Made by a program: the position numbers and the translations under genes | Shown here: positions 10,812 to 23,872 of the stretch, piece after piece | Position numbering within the stretch: position 1 is the stretch's first letter | How the letters are laid out: each line of letters starts with the position of its first letter | The notes under the pieces: model-generated | Seen by the model: the letters and a program-made list of their open reading frames with translations, nothing else | The model's database searches: none | Told to the model about the DNA's origin: nothing | Assembly: GCF_029227915.1 (NCBI RefSeq) | Contig: NC_079879.1 | Span: forward strand, 1,984,001-2,048,000 | DNA: 64,000 nt | Origin: Hydractinia symbiolongicarpus | Lineage: Eukaryota > Cnidaria > Hydrozoa > Anthoathecata > Hydractiniidae | Reading direction: 5' to 3'

Positions 10812-13048
10812 TGAAAAGATTGACTGTGGGATTTAATTGAACTGATATTGGACTTTGACCTTATAAATATTATAAATGGAGCAATTGGACTCTAAGAAAA
10901 AGCATTCTTCTTAATTTGACATGATTGCTGGAACTCACCGATTACACTAGACGCTGTGGTAGCGCTTTAATAAAGAATTTAGATAAATATGTCATTTTGT
11001 ACTATAGGACCAATCCTAGCCGTTAACGCGCGCTGAGAAAACATAGACAGTTTCCAAAACTACATTTCATTGATTTTCTAACGGTATAAGTCCGTTTCAG
11101 TTACAACGGTTGCGTCACATATTCGTACCAACATGTACTTAGCGATATTTTTCTGATATTACTAGGTTGCATCGCTTTTAACAGTGAAGCGATTGACTGT
11201 GGGACTTAATTGCGCTGATTTTGGACTTTGACCTTATAAATGTGATAAATGAGGAAATTGGACTCCAAGAAATAACATTCTTCTTAGTTTGAAATGATTG
11301 CTGGAACTCAGCGATTACACTAGGCGCTGTGGTAGCGCTTTAATGAAAAATTTAGATAAATAAGTCATTTTGGCCCGAGGGGCCAGTCGTAGTCGTTAGC
11401 GCGCTCTGAAGAAATAGAGACTGTTACAAAAACTACATTTCATTGCCTTTCAAGCAGTATCAGTCCGCTTGAGTTCCAACGGTTTCGTCACATATTCGTA
11501 CCAACATGTATTTAGCGATATTGTTCTGATATTACTAGGTTGCATTACTTTTAACAGGGAAAAGATTGACTGTTGGATTTAATTGAACTGATATTGGACT
11601 TTGACCTTATAAATATTATAAATGGGGCAATTGGACTCCAAGAAAAAGCATTCTTCTTAATTTGACATGATTGCTGGCACTCAGCGATTACACTAGCCGC
11701 TGTGGTAGCGCTTTAATGAAGAATTTAGATAAATATGTCATTTTGTACTGTGGCACCAATCCTAGCCGTTAACGCGCGCTGAGAAAACATAGGCAGCTTC
11801 CAAAACCACATTTCATTGCTTTTCTAACGGTATAAGTCCGTTTTAGTTACAACGGTTGCGTCACATATTCGTACCAACATGTATTTAGCGATATTTTTCT
11901 GATATTACTAGGTTGCATCGCTTTTAACAGTGAAGCGATTGACTGTGGGACTTAATTGCACTGATTTTGGACTTTGACCTTATAAATGTGATAAATGAGG
12001 AAATTGGACTCCAAGAAATAACATTCTTCTTAGTTTGAAATGATTGCTGGAACTCAGCGATTACACTGGGCGCTGTGGTAGCGCTTTAATAAAAATTTAG
12101 ATAAATTTGTCATTTTGGCCCGAGGGACCAGTCGTAGTCGTTAGCGCGGGCTGAAGAAATAGAGACTGTTTCAAAAACTACATTTCATTGCCTTTCAAGC
12201 AGTATCAGTCCGCTTGAGTTCCAACAGTTGCGTCACATATTCGTACCAACATGTAATTAGCGATATTTTTCTGATATTACTAGGTTGCATCACTTTTAAC
12301 AGTGAAAAGATTGACTGTGGGATTTAATTGAACTGATATTGGACTTTGACCTTATAAATATTATAAATGGAGCAATTGGACTCTAAGAAAAAGCATTCTT
12401 CTTAATTTGACATGATTGCTGGAACTCACCGATTACACTAGACGCTGTGGTAGCGCTTTAATAAAGAATTTAGATAAATATGTCATTTTGTACTATAGGA
12501 CCAATCCTAGCCGTTAACGCGCGCTGAGAAAACATAGACAGTTTCCAAAACTACATTTCATTGATTTTCTAACGGTATATGTCCGTTTCAGTTACAACGG
12601 TTGCGTCACATATTCGTACCAACATGTACTTAGCGATATTTTTCTGATATTACTAGGTTGCATCGCTTTTAACAGTGAAGCGATTGACTGTGGGACTTAA
12701 TTGCGCTGATTTTGGACTTTGACCTTATAAATTTGATAAATGAGGAAATTGGACTCCAAGAAATAACATTCTTCTTAGTTTGAAATGATTGCTGGAACTC
12801 AGCGATTACACTAGGCGCTGTGGTAGCGCTTTAATGAAAAATTTAGATAAATAAGTCATTTTGGCCGGAGGGGCCAGTCGTAGTCGTTAGCGCGCTCCGA
12901 AGAAATAGAGACTGTTACAAAAACTACATTTCATTGCCTTTCAAGCAGTATCAGTCCGCTTGAGTTCCAACGGTTTCGTCACATATTCGTACCAACATGT
13001 AATTAGCGATATTTTTCTGATATTACTAGGTTGCATCACTTTTAACAG
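10439..13048 (+). repeat. Tandem duplication of a four-monomer unit (1492 bp)
   Basis: Monomers 10439, 10812 and 11185 are repeated at 11931, 12303 and 12676. The repeat begins inside the hybrid monomer 11558: its left half resembles 5593 (tggcactcagc), and its right half matches the right half of 10066 (gtactgtggcacc, cataggcagcttcc). The crossover therefore lies in the shared bases at about 11700-11740. The rare changes ttaataaaaatttag and aaatggagcaattggactct occur in both copies. Confidence 0.83.
12069..12085 (+). other. Short inverted repeat GGCGCT-N5-AGCGCT, example
   Basis: The arms ggcgct (12069-12074) and agcgct (12080-12085) pair over five Watson-Crick pairs plus a terminal G-T around the loop gtggt. 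The element is found at about monomer position 139-155 in most A, D and E monomers. B monomers have gccgct and C monomers ggtgct with agcgcg, weakening the outer pairs without compensating changes. It may simply reflect local GC-rich sequence. Confidence 0.55.
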
Positions 13049-13794
13049 TGAAAAGATTGACTGTGGGATTTAATTGAACTGATATTGGACTTTGACCTTA
13101 TAAATATTATAAATGGAGCAATTGGACTCTAAGAAAAAGCATTCTTCTTAATTTGACATGATTGCTGGAACTCACCGATTACACTAGACGCTGTGGTAGC
13201 GCTTTAATAAAGAAATTAGATAAATATGTCATTTTGTACTATAGGACCAATCCTAGCCGTTAACGCGCGCTGAGAAAACATAAACAGTTTCCAAAACTAC
13301 ATTTCATTGATTTTCTAACGGTATAAGTCCGTTTCAGTTACAACGGTTGCGTCACATATTCGTACCAACATGTACTTAGCGATATTTTTCTGATATTACT
13401 AGGTTGCATCGCTTTTAACAGTGAAGCGATTGACTGTGGGACTTAATTGCGCTGATTTTGGACTTTGACCTTATAAATGTGATAAATGAGGAAATTGGAC
13501 TCCAAGAAATAACATTCTTCTTAGTTTGAAATGATTGCTGGAACTCAGCGATTACACTAGGCGCTGTGGTAGCGCTTTAATGAAAAATTTAGATAAATAA
13601 GTCATTTTGGCCCGAGGGGCCAGTCGTAGTCGTTAGCGCGCTCTGAAGAAATAGAGACTGTTACAAAAACTACATTTCATTGCCTTTCAAGCAGTATCAG
13701 TCCGCTTGAGTTCCAACGGTTTCGTCACATATTCGTACCAACATGTATTTAGCGATATTGTTCTGATATTACTAGGTTGCATTACTTTTAACAG
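12303..13794 (+). repeat. Tandem duplication of a B-A dimer (746 bp)
   Basis: The B-A pair 12303-13048 is followed directly by a second pair, 13049-13794, with the same private marks: aaatggagc with ggactctaag and caccgattacactagacg in the B monomer, and ataagtcatttt with gactgttacaaaaac in the A monomer. It is one step of local amplification nested between the 1492-bp unit and the second copy of block P. Confidence 0.82.
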
Positions 13795-16405
13795 GGAAAA
13801 GATTGACTGTGGGATTTAATTGAACTGATATTGGACTTTGACCTTATAAATATTATAAATGGGGCAATTGGACTCCAAGAAAAAGCATTCTTCTTAATTT
13901 GACATGATTGCTGGCACTCAGCGATTACACTAGCCGCTGTGGTAGCGCTTTAATGAAGAATTTAGATAAATATGTCATTTTGTACTATAGGACCAATCCT
14001 AGCCGTTAACGCGCACTGAAAAAACATAGACAGTTTCCAAAACTACAATTCATTGATTTTCTAACGGTATAAGTCCGTTTCAGTTACAACGGTTGCGTCA
14101 CATATTCGTACCAACATGTACTTAGCGATATTTTTCTGATATTACTAGGTTGCATCGCTTTTAACAGTGAAGCGATTGACTGTGGGACTTAATTGCACGG
14201 ATTTTGGACTTTGACCTTATAAATGTGAGAAATGAGGAAATTGGACTCCAAGAAATAACATTCTTCTTAGTTTGAAATGATTGCTTGAACTCAGCGATTA
14301 CACTGGACGCTGTAGTAGCGCTTTAATGAAAAATTTAGATAAATATGTCATTTTGGCCCGAGGGACCAGTCGTAGTCGTTAGCGCGAGCTGAAGAAATAG
14401 AGATTGTTTCAAAAACTACATTTCATTGCCTTTCAAGCAGTATCAGTCCGCTTGAGTTCCAACGGTTGCGTCACATATTCGTACCAACATGTAATTAGCG
14501 ATATTTTTCTGATATTACTAGGCTGCATCACTTTTAACAGTGAAAAGATTGACTGTGGGATTTAATTGAACTGATATTGGACTTTGACCTTATAAATATT
14601 ATAAATGGGGCAATTGGACTCCAGGAAAAAGCATTCTTCTTAATTTGACATGATTGCTGGAACTCAGCGAATATACTAGCCGCTGTGGTAGCGCTTTAAT
14701 GAAGAATTTAGATAAATATGTCATTTTGTACTATAGGAGCAATCCTAGCTGTTAACGCGCGCTGAGAAAACATAGACTGTTTCCAAAACTACATTTCATT
14801 GATTTTCTAACGGTATAAGTCCGTTTCAGTTACAACGGTTGCGTGACATATTGGTACCAACATGTACTTAGCGCGATTTTTCTGATATTACTAGGTTGCA
14901 TCGCTTTTAACAGTGAAGCGATTGACTGTGGGACTTAATTGCACTGATTTTGGACTTTGACCTTATAAATTTGATAAAAGAGGAAATTGGACTCCAAGAA
15001 ATAACATTCTTCTTAGTTTAAAACGATTGCTGGAACTCAGCGATTACACTAGGCGCTGTGGTAGCGCTTTAATGAAAAATTTAGGTAAATATGTCATTTT
15101 GGCCCGAGGGGCCAGTCGTAGTCGTTAGCGCGCTCTGAAGAAATAGAGACTGTTTCAAAAACTACATTTCATTGCCTTTCAAGCAGTATCAGTCCGGTTG
15201 AGTTCCAACGGTTTCGTCACATATTCGTACCAACATGTATTTAGCGATATTGTTCTGATATTACTAGGTTGCATCACTTTTAACAGTGAAAAGATTGACT
15301 GTGGGAATTAATTGAACTGATTTTGGACTTTGACCTTATAAATATTATAAATGAAGCAATTGGACTCCAAGAAAAAGCATTCTTCTTAATTTGACATGAT
15401 TGCTGGAACTCAGCGATTACACTAGCCGCTGTGGTAGCGCTTTAATGAAGAATTTAGATAAATATGTCATTTTGTACTATAGGACCAATCCTAGCCGTTA
15501 ACGCGCGCTGAGAAAACATAGACAGTTTCCAAAACTGCATTTCATTGATTTTCTAACGGTATAAGTCCGTTTCAGTTACAACGGTTGCGTCAAATATTCG
15601 TACCAACATGTATTTAGCGATATTTTTCTGATATTACTAGGTTGCATCGCTTTTAACAGTGAAGCGATTGACTGTGGGACTTAATTGCACGGATTTTGGA
15701 CTTTGACCTTATAAATGTGAGAAATGAGGAAATTGGACTCCAAGAAATAACATTCTTCTTAGTTTGAAATGATTGCTGGAACTCAGCGATTACACTAGGC
15801 GCTGTGGTAGCGCTTTAATGAAAAATTTAGATAAATATGTCATTTTGGCCCGAGGGACCAGTCGTAGTCGTTAGCGCGCTCTGACGAAATAGAGACTGTT
15901 TCAAAAACTACATTTCATTGCCTTTCAAGCAGTATCAGTCCGCTTGAGTTCCAACGGTTTCGTCACATATTCGTACCAACATGTATTTAGCGATATTGTT
16001 CTGATATTACTAGGTTGCATCACTTTTATCAGTGAAAAGATTGACTGTGGGAATTAATTGAACTGATTTTGGACTTTGAAATTATAAATATTATAAATGA
16101 GGCAATTCGACTCCAAGAAAAAGCATTCTTCTTAATTTGACATGATTGCTGGAACTCAGCGATTACACTAGCCGCTGTGGTAGCGCTTTAATGAAGAATT
16201 TAGATAAATGTGTCATTTTGTACTATAGGACCAATCCTAGCCGTTAACGCGCGCTAAGAAAACATAGACAGTTTCCAAAACTACATTTTATTGATTTTCT
16301 AACGGTATAAGTCCGTTTCAGTTACAACGGTTGCGTCACATATTCGTACCAACATGTACTTAGCGATATTTTTCTGATATTACTAGGTTGCATCGCTTTT
16401 AACAG
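13049..16405 (+). repeat. Higher-order block P, copy 2 (nine monomers)
   Basis: Nine monomers matching 4847-8201 at an offset of 8202-8204 bp, in the same order and with the same private marks, including ttgcttgaactcagc in the monomer at 14168 and tttgaaattataaat in 16033. The A and B monomers at 16406 and 16779 that follow resemble 5966/6337 and 14168/14541, so they look like an extra inserted dimer between copies 2 and 3. Confidence 0.87.
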
Positions 16406-17151
16406 TGAAGCGATTGACTGTGGGACTTAATTGCACGGATTTTGGACTTTGACCTTATAAATGTGAGAAATGAGGAAATTGGACTCCAAGAAATAACATT
16501 CTTCTTAGTTTGAAATGATTGCTTGAACTCAGCGATTACACTGGGCGCTGTAGTAGCGCTTTAATGAAAAATTTAGATAAATATGTCATTTTGGCCCGAG
16601 GGACCAGTCGTAGTCGTTAGCGCGAGCTGAAGAAATAGAGATTGTTTCAAAAACTACATTTCATTGCCTTTCAAGCAGTATCAGTCCGCTTGAGTTCCAA
16701 CTGTTGCGTCACATATTCGTACCAACATGTAATTAGCGATATTTTTCTGATATTACTAGGCTGCATCACTTTTAACAGTGAAAAGATTGACTGTGGGATT
16801 TAATTGAACTGATATTGGACTTTGACCTTATAAATATTATAAATGGGGCAATTGGACTCCAGGAAAAAGCATTCTTCTTAATTTGACATGATTGCTGGAA
16901 CTCAGCGAATACACTAGCCGCTGTGGTAGCGCTTTAATGAAGAATTTAGATAAATATGTCATTTTGTACTATAGGACCAATCCTAGCTGTTAACGCGCGC
17001 TGAGAAAACATAGACTGTTTCCAAAACTACATTTCATTGATTTTCTAACGGTATAAGTCCGTTTCAGTTACAACGGTTGCGTGACATATTCGTACCAACA
17101 TGTACTTAGCGATATTTTTCTGATATTACTAGGTTGCATCGCTTTTAACAG

Positions 17152-20135
17152 TGAAGCGATTGACTGTGGGACTTAATTGCGCTGATTTTGGACTTTGACC
17201 TTATAAATGTGATAAATGAGGAAATTGGACTCCAAGAAATAACATTCTTCTTAGTTTGAAATGATTGCTGGAACTCAGCGATTACACTAGGCGCTGTGGT
17301 AGCGCTTTAATGAAAAATTTAGATAAATAAGTCATTTTGGCCCGAGGGGCCAGTCGTAGTCGTTAGCGTGCTCTGAAGAAATAGAGACTGTTGCAAAAAC
17401 TACATTTCATTGCCTTTCAAGCAGTATCAGTCCGCTTGAGTTCCAACGGTTTCGTCACATATTCGTACCAACATGTATTTAGCGATATTGTTCTGATATT
17501 ACTAGGTTGCATTACTTTTAACAGGGAAAAGATTGACTGTGGGATTTAATTGAACTGATATTGGACTTTGACCTTATAAATATTATAAATGGGGCAATTG
17601 GACTCCAAGAAAAAGCATTCTTCTTAATTTGACATGATTGCTGGCACTCAGCGATTACACTAGCCGCTGTGGTAGCGCTTTAATGAAGAATTTAGATAAA
17701 TATGTCATTTTGTACTATAGGACCAATCCTAGCCGTTAACGCGCACTGAGAAAACATAGACAGTTTCCAAAACTACATTTCATTGATTTTCTAACGGTAT
17801 AAGTCCGTTTCAGTTACAACGGTTGCGTCACATATTCGTACCAACATGTACTTAGCGATATTTTTCTAATATTACTAGGTTGCATCGCTTTTAACAGTGA
17901 AGCGATTGACTGTGGGACTTAATTGCACGGATTTTGGACTTTGACCTTATAAATGTGAGAAATGAGGAAATTGGACTCCAAGAAATAACATTCTTCTTAG
18001 TTTGAAATGATTGCTTGAACTCAGCGATTACACTGGGCGCTGTAGTAGCGCTTTAATGAAAAATTTAGATAAATATGTCATTTTGGCCCGAGGGACCAGT
18101 CGTAGTCGTTAGCGCGAGCTGAAGAAATAGAGATTGTTTCAAAAACTACATTTCATTGCCTTTCAAGCAGTATCAGTCCGCTTGAGTTCCAACGGTTGCG
18201 TCACATATTCGTACCAACATGTAATTAGCGATATTTTTCTGATATTACTAGGCTGCATCACTTTTAACAGTGAAAAGATTGACTGTGGGATTTATTTGAA
18301 CTGATATTGGACTTTGACCTTATAAATATTATAAATGGGGCAATTGGACTCCAGGAAAAAGCATTCTTCTTAATTTGACATGATTGCTGGAACTCAGCGA
18401 ATACACTAGCCGCTGTGGTAGCGCTTTAATGAAGAATTTAGATAAGTATGTCATTTTGTACTATAGGAGCAATCCTAGCTGTTAACGCGCGCTGAGAAAA
18501 CATAGACTGTTTCCAAAACTACATTTCATTGATTTTCTAACGGTATAAGTCCGTTTCAGTTACAACAGTTGCGTGACATATTCGTACCAACATGTACTTA
18601 GCGATATTTTTCTGATATTACTAGGTTGCATCGCTTTTAACAGTGAAGCGATTGACTGTGGGACTTAATTGCACTGATTTTGGACTTTGACCTTATAAAT
18701 GTGATAAATGAGGAAATTGGACTCCAAGAAATAACATTCTTCTTAGTTTAAAATGATTGCTGGAACTCAGCGATTACACTAGGCGCTGTGGTAGCGCTTT
18801 AATGAAAAATTTAGTTAAATATGTCATTTTGGCCCGAGGGGCCAGTCGTAGTCGTTAGCGCTCTCTGAAGAAATAGAGACTGTTTCAAAAACTACATTTC
18901 ATTGCCTTTCAAGCAGTATCAGTCCGGTTTAGTTCCAACGGTTTCGTCACATATTCGTACCAACATGTATTTAGCGATATTGTTCTGATATTACTAGGTT
19001 GCATCACTTTTAACAGTGAAAAGATTGACTGTGGGAATTAATTGAACTGATTTTGGACTTTGATCTTATAAATATTATAAATGAGGCAATTGGACTCCAA
19101 GAAAAAGCATTCTTCTTAATTTGACATGATTGCTGGAACTCAGCGATTACACTAGCCGCTGTGGTAGCGCTTTAATGAAGAATTTAGATAAATATGTCAT
19201 TTTGTACTATAGGACCAATCCTAGCCGTTAACGCGCGCTGAGAAAACATAGACAGTTTCCAAAACTGCATTTCATTGATTTTCTAACGGTATAAGTCCGT
19301 TTCAGTTACAACGGTTGCGTCACATATTCGTACCAACATGTATTTAGCGATATTTTTCTGATATTACTAGGTTGCATCGCTTTTAACAGTGAAGCGATTG
19401 ACTGTGGGACTTAATTTCACGGATTTTGGACTTTGACCTTATAAATGTGAGAAATGAGGAAATTGGACTCCAAGAAATAACATTCTTCTTAGTTTGAAAT
19501 GATTGCTGGAACTCAGCGATTACACTAGGCGCTGTGGTAGCGCTTTAATGAAAAATTTAGATAAATATGTCATTTTGGCCCGAGGGACCAGTCGTAGTCG
19601 TTAGCGCGCTCTGACGAAATAGAGACTGTTTCAAAAACTACATTTCATTGCCTTTCAAGCAGTATCAGTCCGCTTGAGTTCCAACGGTTTCGTCACATAT
19701 TCGTACCAACATGTATTTAGCGATATTGTTCTGATATTACTAGGTTGCATCACTTTTATCAGTGAAATGATTGACTGTGGGAATTAATTGAACTGATTTT
19801 GGACTTTGAAATTATAAATATTATAAATGAGGCAATTTGACTCAAAGAAAAAGCATTCTTCTTAATTTGACATGATTGCTGGAACTCAGCAATTACACTA
19901 GCCGCTGTGGTAGCGCTTTAATGAAGAATTTAGATAAATATGTCATTTTGTACTATAGGACCAATCCTAGCCGTTAACGCGCGCTGAGAAAACATAGACA
20001 GTTTCCAAAACTACATTTCATTGATTTTCTAACGGTATAAGTCCGTTTCAGTTGCAACGGTTGCGTCACATATTCGTACCAACATGTATTTAGCGATATT
20101 TTTCTGATATTACTAGGTTGCATCGCTTTTAACAG
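17152..20135 (+). repeat. Higher-order block P, copy 3 (eight monomers)
   Basis: Eight monomers, 17152 to 19763, matching 13422-16405 at exactly 3730 bp (ten monomers) and 5220-8201. Divergence marks are small, for instance aatttagttaaatatg near 18810 against aatttaggtaaatatg near 15080, and ggcaatttgactcaaag in 19763. The match ends at the last monomer before 20136, where the array changes composition. Confidence 0.87.
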
Positions 20136-22374
20136 TGAAGCGATTGACTGTGGGACTTAATTGCACTGATTTTGGACTTTGACCTTATAAATGTGATACA
20201 TGATCCAATTTGACTCCAAGAAACAACATTCTTCTTAATCTGACATGATTGCTGGAACTCAGCGATTTCACAGGCTACTGTGGTGGCGCGTTATTTGAAC
20301 ATTTAGGTTAGTATGTCATTTTGTACTGTGGGACCAATCGTAGCCCTTAGCACGCGCCGAGAAAATAGAGACAGTTTCAAAAACTACATTTCATTGACTT
20401 TCTAACATTATCAGTCGGCTTGAGTTACAACGGGTGCGTCACATATTCGTACCAACATGTATTTAGCGATATTTTTCTGATATTACTAGGTTGCATCGCT
20501 TTTAACAGTGAAGCGATTGACTGTGGGACTTAATTGCACTGATTTTGGACTTTGACCTTATAAATGTGATAAATGAGGAAATTGGACTCCAAGAAACAAC
20601 ATTCTTCTTAGTTTGAAATGATTGCTGGAACTCAGCGATTACACTGGGCGCTGTGGTAGCGCTTTAATGAAAAATTTAGATAAATATGTCATTTTGGCCC
20701 GAGGGGCCAGTCGTAGTCGTTAGCGCGCGCTGAAGAAATAGAGACTGTTTCAAAAACTACATTTCATTGCCTTTCTAACAGTATCAGTCCGCTTCAGTTA
20801 CAACGGTTTCGTCACATATTCGTTCCAACATGTATTTAGCGATATTTTTCTGATATTACTAGGTTGCATCGCTTTTAACAGTGAAGCGAATGACTGTGGG
20901 ACTTAATTGCACTGATTTTGGACTTTGACCTGATAAATCTGATAAATGAGGAAATTGGACTCCAAGAAATAACATTCTTCTTAGTTTGAAATGATTGCTG
21001 GAACTCAGCGATAACACTAGGCGCTGTGGTAGCGCTTTAATGAAAAATTTAGATAAATATGTCATTTTGGCCCGAGGGGCCAGTCGTAGTCGTTAGCGCG
21101 CTCTGAAGAAATAGAGACTGTTTCAAAAACTACATTTCATTGCCTTTCAAGCAGTATCAGTCCGCTTGAGTTCCAACGGTTTCGTCACATATTCCTACCA
21201 ACATGTATTTAGCGATATTGTTCTGATATTACTAGGTTGCATCACTTTTAACAGTGAAAAGATTGACTGTGGGAATTAATTGAACTGATTTTGGATTTTG
21301 AAATTATAATAATTATAAATGAGGCAATTGGACTCCAAGAAAAAGCATTCTTCTTAATTTGACATGATTGCTGGAATTCAGCGATTGCACTGGGCGCTGT
21401 GATAGCGCTTCATTTAAAAATTTAGATAAATAAGTCATTTTGAAATGTGGGACCAATCCTAGCCGCTAGCGCTCGTTGAAGAAAACATAGACAGTTTTCA
21501 AAACTACATTTCATTGATTTTCTAACGGTATAAGTCCGTTTCAGTTACAACGGTTGCGTCACATATCCGTACCAACATGTATTTAGCGATATTTTTCTGA
21601 TATTACTAGGTTGCATCGCTTTTAACAGTGAAGCGATTGACTGTGGGACTTAATTGCACTGATTTTGGACTTTGACCTTATAAATGTGATAAATGATCCA
21701 ATTTGACTCCAAGAAACAACATTCTTTCTAATCTGACATGATTGCTGGAACTCAGCGATTTCACAGGCTATTGTGGTGGCGCGTTATTTAAAAATTTAGC
21801 TTAGTATGTCATTTTGTACTGTGGGACCAATCGTAGCCCTTAGCACGCGCCGAAAAAATAGAGACAGCTTCAAAAACTACATTTCATTGACTTTCTAACA
21901 TTATCATCCGGTTTGAGTTACAACGGGTGCGTCACATTCTCGTACCAACATGTATTTAGCGATATTTTTCTGATATTACTAGGTTGCATCGCTTTTAACA
22001 GTGAAGCGATTGACTGTGGGACTTAATTGTACTGATTTTGGACTTTGAACTTATAAATGTGATAAATGAGGAAATTGGACTCCAAGAAACAACATTCTTC
22101 TTAGTTTGAAATGATTGCTGGAACTCAGCGATTTCACAGGGTGCTGTGGTAGCGCGTTATTTAAAAATTTAGATTATTATGTCATTTTGTACTGTGGGAC
22201 CAATCCTAGCCGCTAGCGCTCGTTGAAGAAATAGAGACATTTTCAAAAACTACATTTTATTGATTTTCTAACGGTATAAGTCCGTTTCAGTTACAACGGT
22301 TGCGTCACATATTTGTACCAACATGTATTTAGCGATATTTTTCTGATATTACTAGGTTGCATCGCTTTTAACAG

Positions 22375-22753
22375 TGAAACGATAGACTGTGGGACTTAAC
22401 TGATATTGGACTTTGACCTTATAAATATTTCAAAAATGTGATAAATGAGGAAATAGGACTACAAAAAATAACATTCTTCTTAGTTTGAAATGATTGCTGG
22501 AACTCAGCGATTACACTGGGCGCTGTGGTAGCGCTTTAATGAAAAATTTAGATAAATATGTCATTTTGTACTATAGGACCAATCCTAGCCGTTAACGCGC
22601 GCTGAGAAAACATAGACAGTTTCCAAAACTACATTTCATTGATTTTCTAACGGTATAAGTCCGTTTCAGTTACAACGGTTGCGTCACATATTCGTACCAA
22701 CATGTATTTAGCGATATTTTTCTGATATTACTAGGTTGCATCGCTTTTAACAG
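22375..22753 (+). repeat. 379-bp variant monomer with paired small indels
   Basis: Near 22397 the usual cttaattgaactgat reads cttaactgat, a loss of about 5 bases. Near 22422-22436 the usual ttataaatgtgataaatg carries an insertion of about 11-12 bases ending in tcaaaaatgtg. The left block then resembles class A and the right block class B (gtactataggacc). The same combination is found 4110 bp away in the monomer at 26485, so the indels predate that duplication. Confidence 0.85.
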
Positions 22754-23499
22754 TGAAACGATTGACTGTGGGACTTAATTAAACTGATTTTGGAGTGTGA
22801 CCTTATAAATGTGATGAATGAGCCACTTGGACTACAAGAAATAACATCCTTCTTAATTTGACATGATTGCTGGAACTCAGTGATTACACTGGGCGCTGTG
22901 GTAGCGCTTTAATGAAGAATTTAGATAAATAAATCAGTTTTTACTGTGGGACCAATTCTAGCTGTTAATGCGCGCTGAGAAAACTGAGACAGTCTCAAAA
23001 ACTACATTTCATTGCCTTTCTAACAGTATCAGTCCGCTTCAGTTACAACGGTTGCGTCACATATTCGTAACAACATGTATTTAGCTATATTTTTCTGATA
23101 TTACTAGGTTGCATCGCTTTTAACAGTGAAACGTTTGACTGTGGGACTTAATTGAACTGATTTTAGACTTTAACCTTATAAATGTGATAAATGAGACAGT
23201 TGGACGCCAAGAAATAACACTCTTCTTAATGTGACATGATTTCTGGAATTCAGCGATTGCACTGGGCGCTGTGATAGCGCTTCATTTAAAAATTTAGATA
23301 AATAAGTCATTTTGAAATGTGGGACCAATTCAAGCCATTAACGCGCGCTAAGAAAACTGAGACAGTTTCAAAAACTACATTTCATTGCCTTTCTAACAGT
23401 ATCAGTCCGCTTCAGTTACAACGGTTGCGTCACATATTCGTACCAACATGTATTTAGCGATATTTTTCTTTTATTACTAGGTTGCATCGCTTTTAACAG

Positions 23500-23872
23500 T
23501 GAAACGATTGACTGTGGGACTTGATTGAACTGATTTTAGACTTTAACCTTATAAATGTGATAAACGAGACAATTGGACGCCAAGAAATAACATTCTTCTT
23601 AATGTGACATGATTGCTGGAATTCAGCGATTGCACTGGGCGCTGTGATAGCGCTTCATTTAAAAATTTAGATAAATAAGTCATTTTGAAATGTGGGACCA
23701 ATCCTAGCCGCTAGCGCTCGTTAAAGAAATAGAGACATTTTCAAAAACTACATTTCATTGACTTTCTAACATTATCAGTCGGCTTGAGTTACAACGGTTG
23801 CGTCAGATATTCGTACCAACATGTATTTAGCGATATTTTTCTGATATTACTAGGTTGCATCGCTTTTAACAG
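23500..23872 (+). repeat. Exemplar monomer, class D
   Basis: Diagnostic blocks: gaactgattttagactttaacc; gagacaattggacgccaag; aatgtgacatg; ggaattcagcgattgcac, giving an EcoRI-type gaattc site; gcgctgtgatagcgcttc; catttaaaaatttag; aaataagtcattttgaaatgtg; agccgctagcgctcgtt; gagacattttcaaaaac; and in most copies ttattgattttc and catatttgtaccaac. None occurs left of 20135. Confidence 0.85.

Larger units (their letters stand above)
1..20135 (+). repeat. Dimeric domain: alternating A and B monomers
   Basis: Monomers start at 1, 374, 747, 1120, 1493, 1866, 2238, 2611, 2984, 3357, 3730, 4102, 4475, 4847, 5220, 5593, 5966, 6337, 6710, 7083, 7456, 7829, 8202, 8575, 8947, 9320, 9693, 10066, 10439, 10812, 11185, 11558, 11931, 12303, 12676, 13049, 13422, 13795, 14168, 14541, 14914, 15287, 15660, 16033, 16406, 16779, 17152, 17525, 17898, 18271, 18644, 19017, 19390 and 19763. 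Classes alternate A and B throughout, so the basic unit is a 746-bp dimer. Exceptions are C monomers at 2238 and 8947, and hybrids at 1120 (A left, B right) and 11558. Larger higher-order units listed separately are built on this dimer. D and E monomers are absent here, unlike in the rest of the window. Confidence 0.93.

Noticed and set aside
20859-21065. 68-codon open frame on the minus strand, with an identical one at 24969-25175
   Set aside because: It lies wholly inside satellite monomers, is identical only because it sits in the 4110-bp duplication, and is destroyed by stops in sister monomers. Its product has no recognisable domain, and nothing resembling a gene context surrounds it.
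20509-21254. Junction at 20.1 kb as an insertion of foreign DNA
   Set aside because: Both sides are the same satellite in the same phase and orientation; only the mix of monomer classes changes.
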